Positions 17,176 through 25,264 of a stretch of 64,000 nt of DNA are shown in pieces; position 1 is the stretch's first letter, and the number at the start of each line of letters is the position of its first letter. The notes below the pieces were generated by a model. The model saw only the letters and a program-made list of their open reading frames with translations, had not been told where the DNA came from and ran no database searches. The stretch is from Sediminispirochaeta smaragdinae DSM 11293 (lineage in GTDB: Bacteria; Spirochaetota; Spirochaetia; DSM-16054; Sediminispirochaetaceae). The stretch spans positions 2,914,001 to 2,978,000 of the forward strand of contig NC_014364.1 in assembly GCF_000143985.1 (NCBI RefSeq). The letters run 5' to 3'. A program made the translations under genes and the position numbers.

Positions 17176-18234
17176 CTACATTTCCATGATGACCCGATAG
17201 GTATCAAGGCGTCCTGCAAGCGAGAAAGCCTCCTTTACCGAATCGAAGGGCATACGCTTACTTATCAGGCTTTCCAGAGGAAGGGAACCACTACTTATCA
17301 GCTCCGCGGCCCTCCGAAAGGTATCCTTTGTATGCTTTGTCACACCGGTAAGGAATATCTCATCGTAATGGAGGGTTGATGGATCGAGGGGAAAACTGTC
17401 TCCCTTCGGCGTCGAGCCATAGACGACGAGAATACCGTTCTTCATCAGGATTCCGATCCCCGATTCCACAGCCTTGGCCCCTCCGGCGGTAAAAAAGACC
17501 GTTCGGGCACCGATTCCACCTGTTTCCGCAAGCACCGCAGCCTTCAGATCCTCATGCAGGGGATCGACGGCCTTAATCGCCCCCAGCTCAAGCGCCTTTT
17601 TTCTCCGCTCCCCATCAGGTTCACTCATGATAACACGGGCTCCCCGCGCCTTTGCCAACATCAGATGAAGGAGTCCCATGACCCCGCCGCCCATGACCAC
17701 GACGGTATCACCGAACTCGATGCCTCCCCGGTCGATACTTCGCAATACACAGGCGAGGGGTTCGGCAAGGGTTCCGACAGCCGCAGGCATTTGATCGGAA
17801 ACCTTGAACACCTCATATCCCCTTGCAACAAAATATTCTGCGAAACCGCCTGGGCCCCACATTTCTCCCGGAGTGGACTCTGAACCGGTATGAAGACAAA
17901 GATTGTCCATGCCCCTCCTGCAGTAATAGCACTCACCACACCGGGTAAGGCTGGCCACGACAACCTTATCGCCAGGAGACAGGGGCTGAGCAACCGCCGG
18001 TCCGACGGCAAGAACCCGGCCGGAAATCTCATGTCCGCCGATAAAGGGGTAAGAACCGGGAATTCCCTTAAAGAATTTCTGCTCCCAGGTGCAGATCCCA
18101 ACCGCGTCAATCTTCACCAGTACATCACCTTCCCCCATAACAGGAAGGGCCACATCCCGAAGCTCAATCGACCCCGGTTCGGTCATCACCGCTTGCTTCA
18201 TCGAAGAGGGGAGTTGTAAATCGTTGCTACCCAT
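17176..18234 (-). CDS. Zinc-dependent alcohol/polyol dehydrogenase
   Basis: A 352-residue medium-chain dehydrogenase. The catalytic zinc site is seen in GICTWEQKFFKG (cysteine about residue 43) and GGHEISG, the structural zinc site in CGECYYCRRGMDNLC, and the NAD(P)-binding glycine motif in VVMGGGVMGLLHL (about residue 190). It resembles sorbitol/threonine dehydrogenases. AAGGAG precedes the ATG by eight bases. It lies between the DhnA aldolase and the FGGY kinase genes and probably oxidises a polyol or sugar alcohol in the same pathway. Confidence 0.88.
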   Translation of the reverse strand: MGSNDLQLPSSMKQAVMTEPGSIELRDVALPVMGEGDVLVKIDAVGICTWEQKFFKGIPGSYPFIGGHEISGRVLAVGPAVAQPLSPGDKVVVASLTRCGECYYCRRGMDNLCLHTGSESTPGEMWGPGGFAEYFVARGYEVFKVSDQMPAAVGTLAEPLACVLRSIDRGGIEFGDTVVVMGGGVMGLLHLMLAKARGARVIMSEPDGERRKKALELGAIKAVDPLHEDLKAAVLAETGGIGARTVFFTAGGAKAVESGIGILMKNGILVVYGSTPKGDSFPLDPSTLHYDEIFLTGVTKHTKDTFRRAAELISSGSLPLESLISKRMPFDSVKEAFSLAGRLDTYRVIMEM

Positions 18235-18246
18235 CGAATGTTCTCC

Positions 18247-19035
18247 TTACCACTGTTGAGACTGATAGATGTCCCAGGCCGCTTCGGTATTGGCATGTTC
18301 ATGGATGATTGCGGAAAGGGCCTTAGCCATTGCAGCAGGCTTCGCATTTCCCCAGACATTTCTTCCGATGGCAACGCCTGCTCCGCCTTGCGACACCGCG
18401 TCGACAATGGAAGCGAGAAAGCTCTTCGTATCATTGGTCTTTGCACCGCCCAGAACAACAACTGGACAGAAACAGCCCTCGATAACCTTCTCAAATCCCG
18501 GTCGATACACTGTTTTGACAAAGTCGACACCCAGTTCCGCAGCGATACGGGCCCCAAGAACAATGTTGTCGATGGTCTTTAATTCCGGATCGGAATCAAA
18601 GCCTCCAGGGCTCATCTCCCCCACGACCGGCATACCGAGGGCATCGCAGGCGTCCACAACGGCTGCTATATTGGGTAATGTCTCTTCCTCCACACCGATT
18701 CCCGGTCCGCCGTTTACAATAACGGCATCGGCACCGAGCCGGAGGGCATATTCGACCTCATATACAAGATGGCTTGCATGCCCCTTTCCGATCATCGTGG
18801 GAGAAACATCCATCCGTGCGATAAAACCGACATCGGCCATCTCCGAGGCAAAGCGCTTTGCAAAACCCATGTTCGCAATAATCGCATCGGCCCCGCCGGC
18901 TACGACCGCTTCAATCACCTTGGCAGGCTGTTTGAGACCTTTAACGGCTCCGGCATTACTGCCGTGGTCCATGGCCACTATCAAACTCTTTCCATCCTTG
19001 CGGAAGATCTGCCGCATTCTTCGCGTCTTATCCAT
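18247..19035 (-). CDS. DhnA-type (class I) aldolase
   Basis: A 262-residue TIM-barrel aldolase of the DhnA/LsrF/archaeal class I fructose-bisphosphate aldolase family. SLIVAMDHGSNAG starts the barrel, and the Schiff-base lysine is expected in VDFVKTVYRPGF (about residue 175). VLGGAKTND and GVAIGRNVWG form the phosphate-binding end of the barrel. The family includes aldolases and thiolases for phosphorylated sugars, autoinducer-2 and sulfo-sugars. Its partner kinase and dehydrogenases suggest that it splits a phosphorylated keto-sugar. AAGGAG precedes the ATG. Confidence 0.85.
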   Translation of the reverse strand: MDKTRRMRQIFRKDGKSLIVAMDHGSNAGAVKGLKQPAKVIEAVVAGGADAIIANMGFAKRFASEMADVGFIARMDVSPTMIGKGHASHLVYEVEYALRLGADAVIVNGGPGIGVEEETLPNIAAVVDACDALGMPVVGEMSPGGFDSDPELKTIDNIVLGARIAAELGVDFVKTVYRPGFEKVIEGCFCPVVVLGGAKTNDTKSFLASIVDAVSQGGAGVAIGRNVWGNAKPAAMAKALSAIIHEHANTEAAWDIYQSQQW

Positions 19036-19098
19036 TATTGCTGTTGCTCCTTCATATGGGGGTCACAAGCCCCTTGTTCTTACATTCCGCCAAACGGA

Positions 19099-19824
19099 TT
19101 AATCAATATCAACCTCAAAAACATAGCTGTCGCCACGATACCAGCTGATACTGTATTCAATAGGAATATCGCCGGAGAGAAAGGTAGTCCTTTTGGTATG
19201 AAGAACAGGAGAGCCCTCTTTTATTCCGAGAAGGCTTGCACACTCCCGGTTCGCCGCAATTGCTTCCAATTGCTCTCTTGCCCTCTTTAGATTCAGCATC
19301 AGCTCTTCAGCGAGAAATCGATAAATGGAGTCATGTTCCAGATCAAAATTCAAGACCCCTGAGCAGCGGGCAGCGGGAAGAAAAACCTCCTGAATACCAA
19401 TGGGATCCTTGCCGACGGAACGGAGCCTGCGAATCTGATAGACCGTATCGTGGCCGGAAAGATGTAGGGGCTCTGCCACCTCTTCCGAAGGTGTAACCTC
19501 TTTTGCAAAGAGAACCTTGGAAATCACCGTATATCCCTTGCGGGTCATGGTATCGAAAAAGCCGCTAAACCTCGCCGAACTTTCTTCAAACTTAGGTTTG
19601 GTTACGAAGGTTCCCTGTCCATGAATACGTTGAAGATATCCATCGTTGACAAGTTCCGTTACGGCGTTTCTCGCGGTCAATCTGCTTACGCCATACATCT
19701 CCGCCAGCTTAGGCTCGGAAGGAATACGCTGCTTCGGCTGGAAACTCCCCTGCATGATTTTGTTGTGAATATCCTCTTTTATCTGCCAGTACACCGGTAC
19801 ATGGCTATTTCGATCAATCTCCAT
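19099..19824 (-). CDS. GntR/HutC-family regulator with UTRA domain
   Basis: A 241-residue regulator. The winged helix spans residues about 8-75 (HVPVYWQIKEDIHNKI, SEPKLAEMYGVSRLTARNAV, RIHGQGTFVTKP) and the UTRA effector domain fills the rest (VYQIRRLRSVGKDPIGIQEVFLP). The ATG at 19824 is preferred to in-frame codons up to 20034 because GAGGGGATT precedes it and the HTH begins properly there. It heads the aldolase-dehydrogenase-kinase set and is divergent from the aldehyde dehydrogenase, so it is the probable repressor of the module; a perfect 14-base palindrome lies in the shared intergenic region. Confidence 0.9.
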   Translation of the reverse strand: MEIDRNSHVPVYWQIKEDIHNKIMQGSFQPKQRIPSEPKLAEMYGVSRLTARNAVTELVNDGYLQRIHGQGTFVTKPKFEESSARFSGFFDTMTRKGYTVISKVLFAKEVTPSEEVAEPLHLSGHDTVYQIRRLRSVGKDPIGIQEVFLPAARCSGVLNFDLEHDSIYRFLAEELMLNLKRAREQLEAIAANRECASLLGIKEGSPVLHTKRTTFLSGDIPIEYSISWYRGDSYVFEVDID

Positions 19825-19875
19825 AATCCCCTCAGGCCTTATAAGGTATAGATGTATAGATAACCTTCCTTCTTC

Positions 19876-19904
19876 AGAATACTTTACATAGTACCGGCTG
19901 TCAA
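19876..19904 (-). promoter_or_regulatory. Promoter of the GntR-aldolase-kinase operon
   Basis: Minus-strand TTGACA (19899-19904) and TATTCT (19876-19881) are separated by 17 bases. Confidence 0.65.
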
Positions 19905-19911
19905 CTACATC

Positions 19912-19940
19912 TTGCCTTTTCCTTAAAGCGGCAGTATCAT
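19912..19940 (+). promoter_or_regulatory. Promoter of the aldehyde dehydrogenase gene
   Basis: TTGCCT (19912-19917) and TATCAT (19935-19940) are separated by 17 bases on the plus strand. The -35 regions of this and the divergent promoter lie within eight bases of each other. Confidence 0.6.
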
Positions 19941-19945
19941 GCGTA

Positions 19946-19959
19946 TGGAACCGGTTCCA
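19946..19959. promoter_or_regulatory. Perfect 14-base palindrome, likely repressor operator
   Basis: TGGAACCGGTTCCA is a perfect palindrome placed just after the -10 element of the aldehyde dehydrogenase promoter, where a bound repressor would block transcription start. The GntR protein encoded next door is the obvious candidate binder. Confidence 0.6.
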
Positions 19960-19988
19960 AAGCGTTTTTAGAAAAAGGGGGGTCATAT

Positions 19989-21485
19989 ATGAAACCATTT
20001 TCTGTTCCGGCCGAAGTGGAGCGTTTTCTCTCAAGAAAAGAAATAGGTATGATTATCGACGGAGCATCTACTCCAGCCGCAGGAGGCGGACATGCTCCGG
20101 TGATCAATCCCTCTACCGGAGAGACGATCGCACGTCTGGCCCAGGGGGATGCAAGGGATGTCGACAGAGCCGTTGCAGCCGCGGCTAAGGCATATGCCAA
20201 TGGTTGGGAGGGAATGCTGCCGGCGCAGAGGGAGGCCCTTTTACGACGATTCGCATCCCTGATCGAAACACATGCCGAAGAGCTTGCCTACCTTGAAAGC
20301 ATCGACAACGGAAAGCCCATTCACCATACAAAAGCCATTGATGTACGGGCATCGGCGGGAAATCTCTATCATGCGGCAGGACTGCCCACGAAAATCCAGG
20401 GGACGGTGCCTGCAGTTTCCATTCCCGGTCATATGGTATACACACGGCGGGAGCCCCTGGGGGTCGTCGGGATCATCCTTCCCTGGAATTATCCCCTCAT
20501 CCATGCCATGCAAAAGGCGGGACCGGCCATGGCATGCGGCAACTGTGTGGTGGTAAAACCGGCCTCCGACGCATCCCTTGCAGTGGTGCGCCTGGGAGAA
20601 CTCGCCCTTGAAGCCGAATTACCACCGGGGGTGTTTAATGTTGTGACAGGCCCCGGTTCACTTATCGGGAAGGCCCTTGCTGCCCACCCCGATGTGGCAA
20701 AGGTCCAGATGACAGGTTCCACCGCCGTGGGACGCGGGGTAATAGCAGCCTCCGCAGGAAACATCAAACGGCTTGCCCTTGAGCTGGGAAGCAAGGCTCC
20801 GAACATCATCTTTGCAGATGCGGATCTGACCGAAGCCGTTCCCGGGGCCTTTGCCGCCGCCTTTGGTCACAGCGGACAGAGCTGCGTTGCCGGATGTCGC
20901 CTCTTCGTGGAACGTCCCGTATATGATACGGTCCTGTCGAAGATGATCGAGATGACCAAGACAATCAAACCTGGCAACGCATTGGACCCCGAAACAAATC
21001 TGGGACCGATTGTAAGTAAGGCTCAATTTGAAACGATTATGAACTATATAGAAGAGGGCCGAAACTGTGGAGCAAAGATGGCCTGCGGCGGTAAGCGAAT
21101 GGTTCCACCAACGGTACCAGAGGGTGGATACTATATCGAACCGACGATCTTCACCGATGTCCCCGATGACGCCAGGATATCGATCGAAGAAATTTTCGGA
21201 CCGATGGTCAATATCTACCCCTTTGATTCGGAAGAGGAGTTGATCCGCCGAGCAAACGCAACGCACTACGGACTTGCCTCGGGATTGTGGACGAAGGATG
21301 TCGCACGAGCTCACCGGGTTGCAGCGAAGCTGAAAAGCGGCGTGGTTTGGATCAATACCTATGATATGTTCCAGCCGACAGTCCCTTTCGGAGGATTCAA
21401 GCAAAGCGGCTACGGAAGGGACAACGGAAGCGAGGCGGTGGAGGCCTTCACGGAGGTGAAATCAGTCTGGGTAAAGACCGTGTAG
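19989..21485 (+). CDS. NAD(P)-dependent aldehyde dehydrogenase
   Basis: A 498-residue aldehyde dehydrogenase. Visible motifs: PWNYPLIHAMQKAGPAMACG (cofactor cradle), VKPASDASL, GSTAVGRG (NAD-binding), the general-base glutamate in ALELGSKAPNI, and the nucleophile in GHSGQSCVAGCRL (about residue 297). The C-terminal EEIFGPMVNIYPF and GGFKQSGYGRD complete the family signature. It oxidises an aldehyde to an acid. It is divergent from the GntR regulator and preceded by a good promoter plus operator, so it probably removes the aldehyde released by the DhnA aldolase or the alcohol dehydrogenase. Confidence 0.92.
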   Translation: MKPFSVPAEVERFLSRKEIGMIIDGASTPAAGGGHAPVINPSTGETIARLAQGDARDVDRAVAAAAKAYANGWEGMLPAQREALLRRFASLIETHAEELAYLESIDNGKPIHHTKAIDVRASAGNLYHAAGLPTKIQGTVPAVSIPGHMVYTRREPLGVVGIILPWNYPLIHAMQKAGPAMACGNCVVVKPASDASLAVVRLGELALEAELPPGVFNVVTGPGSLIGKALAAHPDVAKVQMTGSTAVGRGVIAASAGNIKRLALELGSKAPNIIFADADLTEAVPGAFAAAFGHSGQSCVAGCRLFVERPVYDTVLSKMIEMTKTIKPGNALDPETNLGPIVSKAQFETIMNYIEEGRNCGAKMACGGKRMVPPTVPEGGYYIEPTIFTDVPDDARISIEEIFGPMVNIYPFDSEEELIRRANATHYGLASGLWTKDVARAHRVAAKLKSGVVWINTYDMFQPTVPFGGFKQSGYGRDNGSEAVEAFTEVKSVWVKTV

Positions 21486-21548
21486 TGACGATCATTGCTC
21501 ATCGGTTTGCGTAAAACAGATTATCTGCATTCCATATCTTATTTTTGC

Positions 21549-21576
21549 TTGCCTAGCAAAAGGTGAATGCTATAAT
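21549..21576 (+). promoter_or_regulatory. Promoter of the 21600 gene
   Basis: TTGCCT (21549-21554) and a perfect TATAAT (21571-21576) are 16 bases apart. The -35 element lies in a seven-base inverted repeat (TTTTGCT and AGCAAAA, about 21543-21561), which may be an operator or the weak terminator of the preceding gene. Confidence 0.65.
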
Positions 21577-21599
21577 CTAAAGTCACGGAGGCAAAACCG

Positions 21600-22385
21600 A
21601 TGCAAGATCCTGTTCATCTTTACCTTATTCTTCATCCGAATGTCGCTCTGGTGGGAAGCCAGTATCCGCCGGAGCGCTTTAGTGAACACTATACCGCGGG
21701 GTCCTCCCGATATTACAACGGAAAAGTAATTTTTGCCGAGTTGGATCCCGACTTCCGTCACCCCTTTTTCCCCATAAAAGAGCTCCTGCCGGAAATCGTG
21801 GCTCATGAGGACGGGAGCCCCAAGGCAACGAAATTTATTGCAAGCTACCGCGTGCTCGAACACATCGATCTCGATTTTCTTAAGACCCTCCACTTGGTCA
21901 CCTCTGAAGGAGACTGTATCGCCCTCTCACCAGGTAGCGTCAATACGGAAGAGGAGGAAGAGCGGGTACGGATTTACGCCGAGATTGCCCCCCTGCGGAT
22001 GCTGGTTCTATCGAACTACAATATCCGGCAGTTCGGGCGCTATATCACCGAGCCCGATAATCCCAAAGGGGCTCCGAAGCTCTTTTTTACCCAGATTGAT
22101 ATCGACATCGAAGCCTTTCTCGAGGAGTTCGAGTTAAATCCTTTCAGACAGGCGCCCATAGAGAGCATCCATCCCTCAAGTCTTAAAAACGCCTACCGCG
22201 CCCTTCTCGAAACCGATGGTAAACGCACAAAGGGGCTCTGTCTCGATAGTTCACTCGACTATATCGGATATCGCTATATTCGAACGGGTTTTGTATTTGC
22301 CTGTGGAGAAAAAGAAGTTGTCTTTCCCATGCCTGATCTGGAGCGTATCGAACATCTCAATTTCAGGTTTTGGAAACATATGTAG
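21600..22385 (+). CDS. Conserved hypothetical protein, unknown function
   Basis: A 261-residue soluble protein that I do not recognise. It has no signal peptide or membrane segment and is rich in acidic and aromatic residues (EELDPDFRHPFFPIKELLP-like region, FYIDIDIEAFLEEF-like region). The ATG has CGGAGG upstream and a strong TATAAT promoter. It is followed within nine bases by the FecR-OmpA gene, with which it is probably co-transcribed, so a link to envelope or flagellar physiology is possible but unproven. Codon use is like the neighbours, so it looks like a normal chromosomal gene. Confidence 0.75.
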   Translation: MQDPVHLYLILHPNVALVGSQYPPERFSEHYTAGSSRYYNGKVIFAELDPDFRHPFFPIKELLPEIVAHEDGSPKATKFIASYRVLEHIDLDFLKTLHLVTSEGDCIALSPGSVNTEEEEERVRIYAEIAPLRMLVLSNYNIRQFGRYITEPDNPKGAPKLFFTQIDIDIEAFLEEFELNPFRQAPIESIHPSSLKNAYRALLETDGKRTKGLCLDSSLDYIGYRYIRTGFVFACGEKEVVFPMPDLERIEHLNFRFWKHM

Positions 22386-22393
22386 GAGTTCGG

Positions 22394-23416
22394 ATGAAAA
22401 TTGATATCTCAAACATCAAAAAAAGTTTCCTTCTGGCGGCTCTGATTGCTCTGCTCCTGGTCATCTTCATCATCACAGCCACAGTGAGATTGGCGGCAAG
22501 AAGCGAACTGGCATTTAGAAGCCCGGTTCGTATCCTGAAAAATCCCGTGGCAACCTGGGTCGTTCCGGAGAGCCTGCTTTTCTATAAGGGGGATAGGGAC
22601 GGAAAAGAGATAGAAACGGGGCAAAAAATCGGCGAAAAGAGTTTTATTCGCACAGGTGAAGGCGGAGAGGTCGATCTTCGTTTCGACGACGGAACGCTTA
22701 TCAGGATTGCCGAAAACAGCCAGGCCTCCATTGCCGATATCAGCCTGAAAGAGACCGACATCTCCCTTGAAAAGGGAAGAATCATTTCCCGCTTTCAGAA
22801 GATTACCGGCAGCGGTAACCATAGAGTCGAAACGCCCAATGCCGTCTGCGGTATACGCGGAACAGAGCTTATCTTTGACGCAGGCCAGGAGGGGACCACC
22901 ATCTACGGGATGTCCGGCCTTACCGAGGTAGCGTCCCCGGATCATCCGGAGAACCCCGTTCTCCTCGGATTTCAGCAAAAGACCAGGGTGAACCAGGGGG
23001 CCCTTCCCTCCCCTCCCGAAGAGATGAGCGACGAAGAGGTCGCTTATTTCAGGATGCTCTTAGATTCCCTCCACAACGAGGTGGTGGTCCTGGTAACCTC
23101 AACCCTCTCTTTTAAGCCGGATTCGGCGGAGCTCACCCCGGAGTCCGGTGAAGAACTTTCGCGTATCGCCTCGATTCTGAAGAAAAAAAGGATAGAGGTT
23201 GAGATTGCCGGACATACGGCCGATGTGGGCGACCGGGCGAGCCAGTATACCCTTTCCCTTCAAAGGGCAGAATCGGTCAAACGGACCTTGGTATCCCTCG
23301 GTGTTAAGGAGCGCAGGCTATCGGTAAAAGGATACGGAGGCTCCAGGCCGATCGCCTCAAACGATAGCCAAGAGGGGCGCGCACAAAACAGAAGGGTGGA
23401 ATTTCTCGTACGATAA
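22394..23416 (+). CDS. FecR-domain protein fused to OmpA peptidoglycan-binding domain
   Basis: A 340-residue envelope protein. Residues about 12-34 form an uncleaved signal anchor; residues about 60-165 are a FecR domain (TGEGGEVDLRFDDGTLIRI, then TPNAVCGIRGTEL); residues about 225-340 are an OmpA-type domain with LSLQRAESVKRTLVSLGV, GYGGSRPIASN and RAQNRRVEF, which binds the peptidoglycan peptide. The ATG at 22394 has TAGGAG before it; an earlier in-frame ATG at 22370 lies within the preceding gene. The architecture suggests an inner-membrane-anchored protein that clamps peptidoglycan. Its gene ends three bases from the convergent GH13 gene. Confidence 0.85.
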   Translation: MKIDISNIKKSFLLAALIALLLVIFIITATVRLAARSELAFRSPVRILKNPVATWVVPESLLFYKGDRDGKEIETGQKIGEKSFIRTGEGGEVDLRFDDGTLIRIAENSQASIADISLKETDISLEKGRIISRFQKITGSGNHRVETPNAVCGIRGTELIFDAGQEGTTIYGMSGLTEVASPDHPENPVLLGFQQKTRVNQGALPSPPEEMSDEEVAYFRMLLDSLHNEVVVLVTSTLSFKPDSAELTPESGEELSRIASILKKKRIEVEIAGHTADVGDRASQYTLSLQRAESVKRTLVSLGVKERRLSVKGYGGSRPIASNDSQEGRAQNRRVEFLVR

Positions 23417-23419
23417 TCT

Positions 23420-25144
23420 CTACCCATCACAGAGAATGGCGACAGCTTCCCAGGGAAGAAAGGGCTCACCGGCAGCCAGGGCTGTGAGGCGGTTGGGATC
23501 ATCCTCACAGCTTGTAAGAAGTATCCTATCCCCTTCGGTCTCCTTGATCGCCCGGTTAACTGCCGGGGATTGGACCGCTTGGTCGCCGCTCCAGTTGAGA
23601 ACGACAAGAAGGGTTTCCTGCGAGGGTCCATCTTCCCGCCGATAGGCAATAAGGCCTCCGCTGCTGCCGGCAATCTCTTCAAAAGAGCCATAGGCAAAAA
23701 CGGGATGAACCTTACGGAGGGCGATGAGGCGACGGTAAAACCAGAGGATCGAATCCTCTTGGGTTTTCTGCATTGATACGTTTATCCGATGATAATCGGG
23801 GTTGCAGGCGATCCAAGGCTCGACGGAACTAAATCCGGCATGGGGAGAATCGTTCCACTGCATGGGGGTTCGGGCATTGTCTCGTCCCCGATACAAAATA
23901 CGTCGAAAGACCTCTTCCTTGTTTTGCCCCTCTTGCACGGCACGTTTCCAGTAATTCCTGCTGCTGATATCACGGCACTCATCGATCGAGGTAAAGGGAA
24001 CATTGGCCATCCCGATCTCTTCACCTTGATAGACATAGGGCGTTCCCTGAAGGGTGTGCAAAAAAAGGGCAAGCAACTTTGCAGACCTGTTTCGATACAC
24101 ACCGTCGTCTCCGAACCTGCTCACCTGTCGGGGTTGATCATGGTTGTTCAGGAAAAGGCTGTTCCACCCCTTTCCGTTAAGGGCCATCTGCCAGCGGGCA
24201 AAAATCGAGAAAAGTTCGGCAGGGGTCCAGCTATCGATATCCCAGGATCCCCCCTTACCAAAGTCGATGTCCATATGCTCAAAGCTGAACAACATATTCA
24301 GGGCCCCCTGCTCTTTCCCTACATAACGCAGACCAATTTCGGGGGTCACATCGGGGGTCTCTCCCACGGTCATGATATCCCGTCCGTCAAGAACCTTGCC
24401 GCGAAGCTGAGAGAGATACGCTTCCAAACGGGGACCGTTGATAAAATGTTCTCCACCGACGATACGGCTTGTGGAACCTTTACGGGAGTTAGGTAAACCT
24501 GGGCGCTTACTGATAAGATTGATCACATCCATACGGAAGCCGTCGATCCCCTTGTCCAGCCAAAATCCCATGAGATCATACACCTCTTCACGTACCCTCT
24601 CGTTTTCCCAGTTGAGATCGGGCTGCTTTTTCGAAAAGAGATGAAGGTAATATTCCCCTGTCGCTTCGTCGAAATCCCAGGCAGGCCCCTCGAAAAAGCT
24701 CTGCCAGTCATTCGGCACACCGCCGTCCGCAGCGGGAGGCCGCCAGATATAGTAGTTGCGATAGGGATTATCACGGCTTTTCCTGCTCTCGATAAACCAT
24801 TGATGCTCATCCGAGGTATGGTTGACAACCAGATCCATGATAAGACGGATGCCTCTGTCGTGAAGACCGGTTAAGAGCTCATCGAAATCACTCATCGTCC
24901 CGAAATCCTCCATGATGGAACGATAATCGGAAATATCGTAGCCGTTGTCGTCGTTGGGGCTCCGGTAGATGGGATTAAGCCAAACGATATCGATTCCCAA
25001 CCATTTGAGATAGTCAAGGTGATTGATAATTCCCCGTACATCACCGATCCCGTCTCCGTTGCTATCGGCAAAACTTCGGGGGTAAATCTGGTATACTACC
25101 CCCTCTTTCCACCATCGTCGTTCGTGTTCGGCCCCGCTTTTCAT
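23420..25144 (-). CDS. GH13 alpha-glucosidase (oligo-1,6-glucosidase type)
   Basis: A 574-residue cytoplasmic glycoside hydrolase of family 13, subfamily of oligo-1,6-glucosidase/trehalose-6-phosphate hydrolase. WWKEGVVYQIYPRSF opens the barrel; MDLVVNHTSDEH is conserved region I; DGFRMDVINL carries the nucleophile aspartate; TVGETPDV the acid/base glutamate; FLNNHDQPR the third acid. The ATG at 25144 with AAGGAGG upstream is preferred to the in-frame codon at 25186. No signal peptide is present, so it acts on imported oligosaccharides. No sugar transporter is adjacent. Whether it prefers isomaltose, sucrose or another alpha-glucoside is not decided. Confidence 0.9.
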   Translation of the reverse strand: MKSGAEHERRWWKEGVVYQIYPRSFADSNGDGIGDVRGIINHLDYLKWLGIDIVWLNPIYRSPNDDNGYDISDYRSIMEDFGTMSDFDELLTGLHDRGIRLIMDLVVNHTSDEHQWFIESRKSRDNPYRNYYIWRPPAADGGVPNDWQSFFEGPAWDFDEATGEYYLHLFSKKQPDLNWENERVREEVYDLMGFWLDKGIDGFRMDVINLISKRPGLPNSRKGSTSRIVGGEHFINGPRLEAYLSQLRGKVLDGRDIMTVGETPDVTPEIGLRYVGKEQGALNMLFSFEHMDIDFGKGGSWDIDSWTPAELFSIFARWQMALNGKGWNSLFLNNHDQPRQVSRFGDDGVYRNRSAKLLALFLHTLQGTPYVYQGEEIGMANVPFTSIDECRDISSRNYWKRAVQEGQNKEEVFRRILYRGRDNARTPMQWNDSPHAGFSSVEPWIACNPDYHRINVSMQKTQEDSILWFYRRLIALRKVHPVFAYGSFEEIAGSSGGLIAYRREDGPSQETLLVVLNWSGDQAVQSPAVNRAIKETEGDRILLTSCEDDPNRLTALAAGEPFLPWEAVAILCDG

Positions 25145-25211
25145 GGTTTTGACCTCCTTATCCAAGTGTAAAGAAGCAGGCCTCAAAGGACAAGAAGCCT
25201 ATACGGCAACC

Positions 25212-25237
25212 TGTACGTCAGAAAAGCTGGACGTACA
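25212..25237. promoter_or_regulatory. Inverted repeat before the corrinoid activator gene
   Basis: TGTACGTC and GACGTACA form a perfect eight-base inverted repeat with a ten-base spacer, just upstream of a TATACC hexamer (25252-25257) and the ATG at 25265. No good -35 element is present, as expected for a promoter that needs an activator; the PocR-AraC regulator downstream is a candidate. Confidence 0.45.
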
Positions 25238-25264
25238 CCCGTACTCTCTGCTATACCAGTACAT

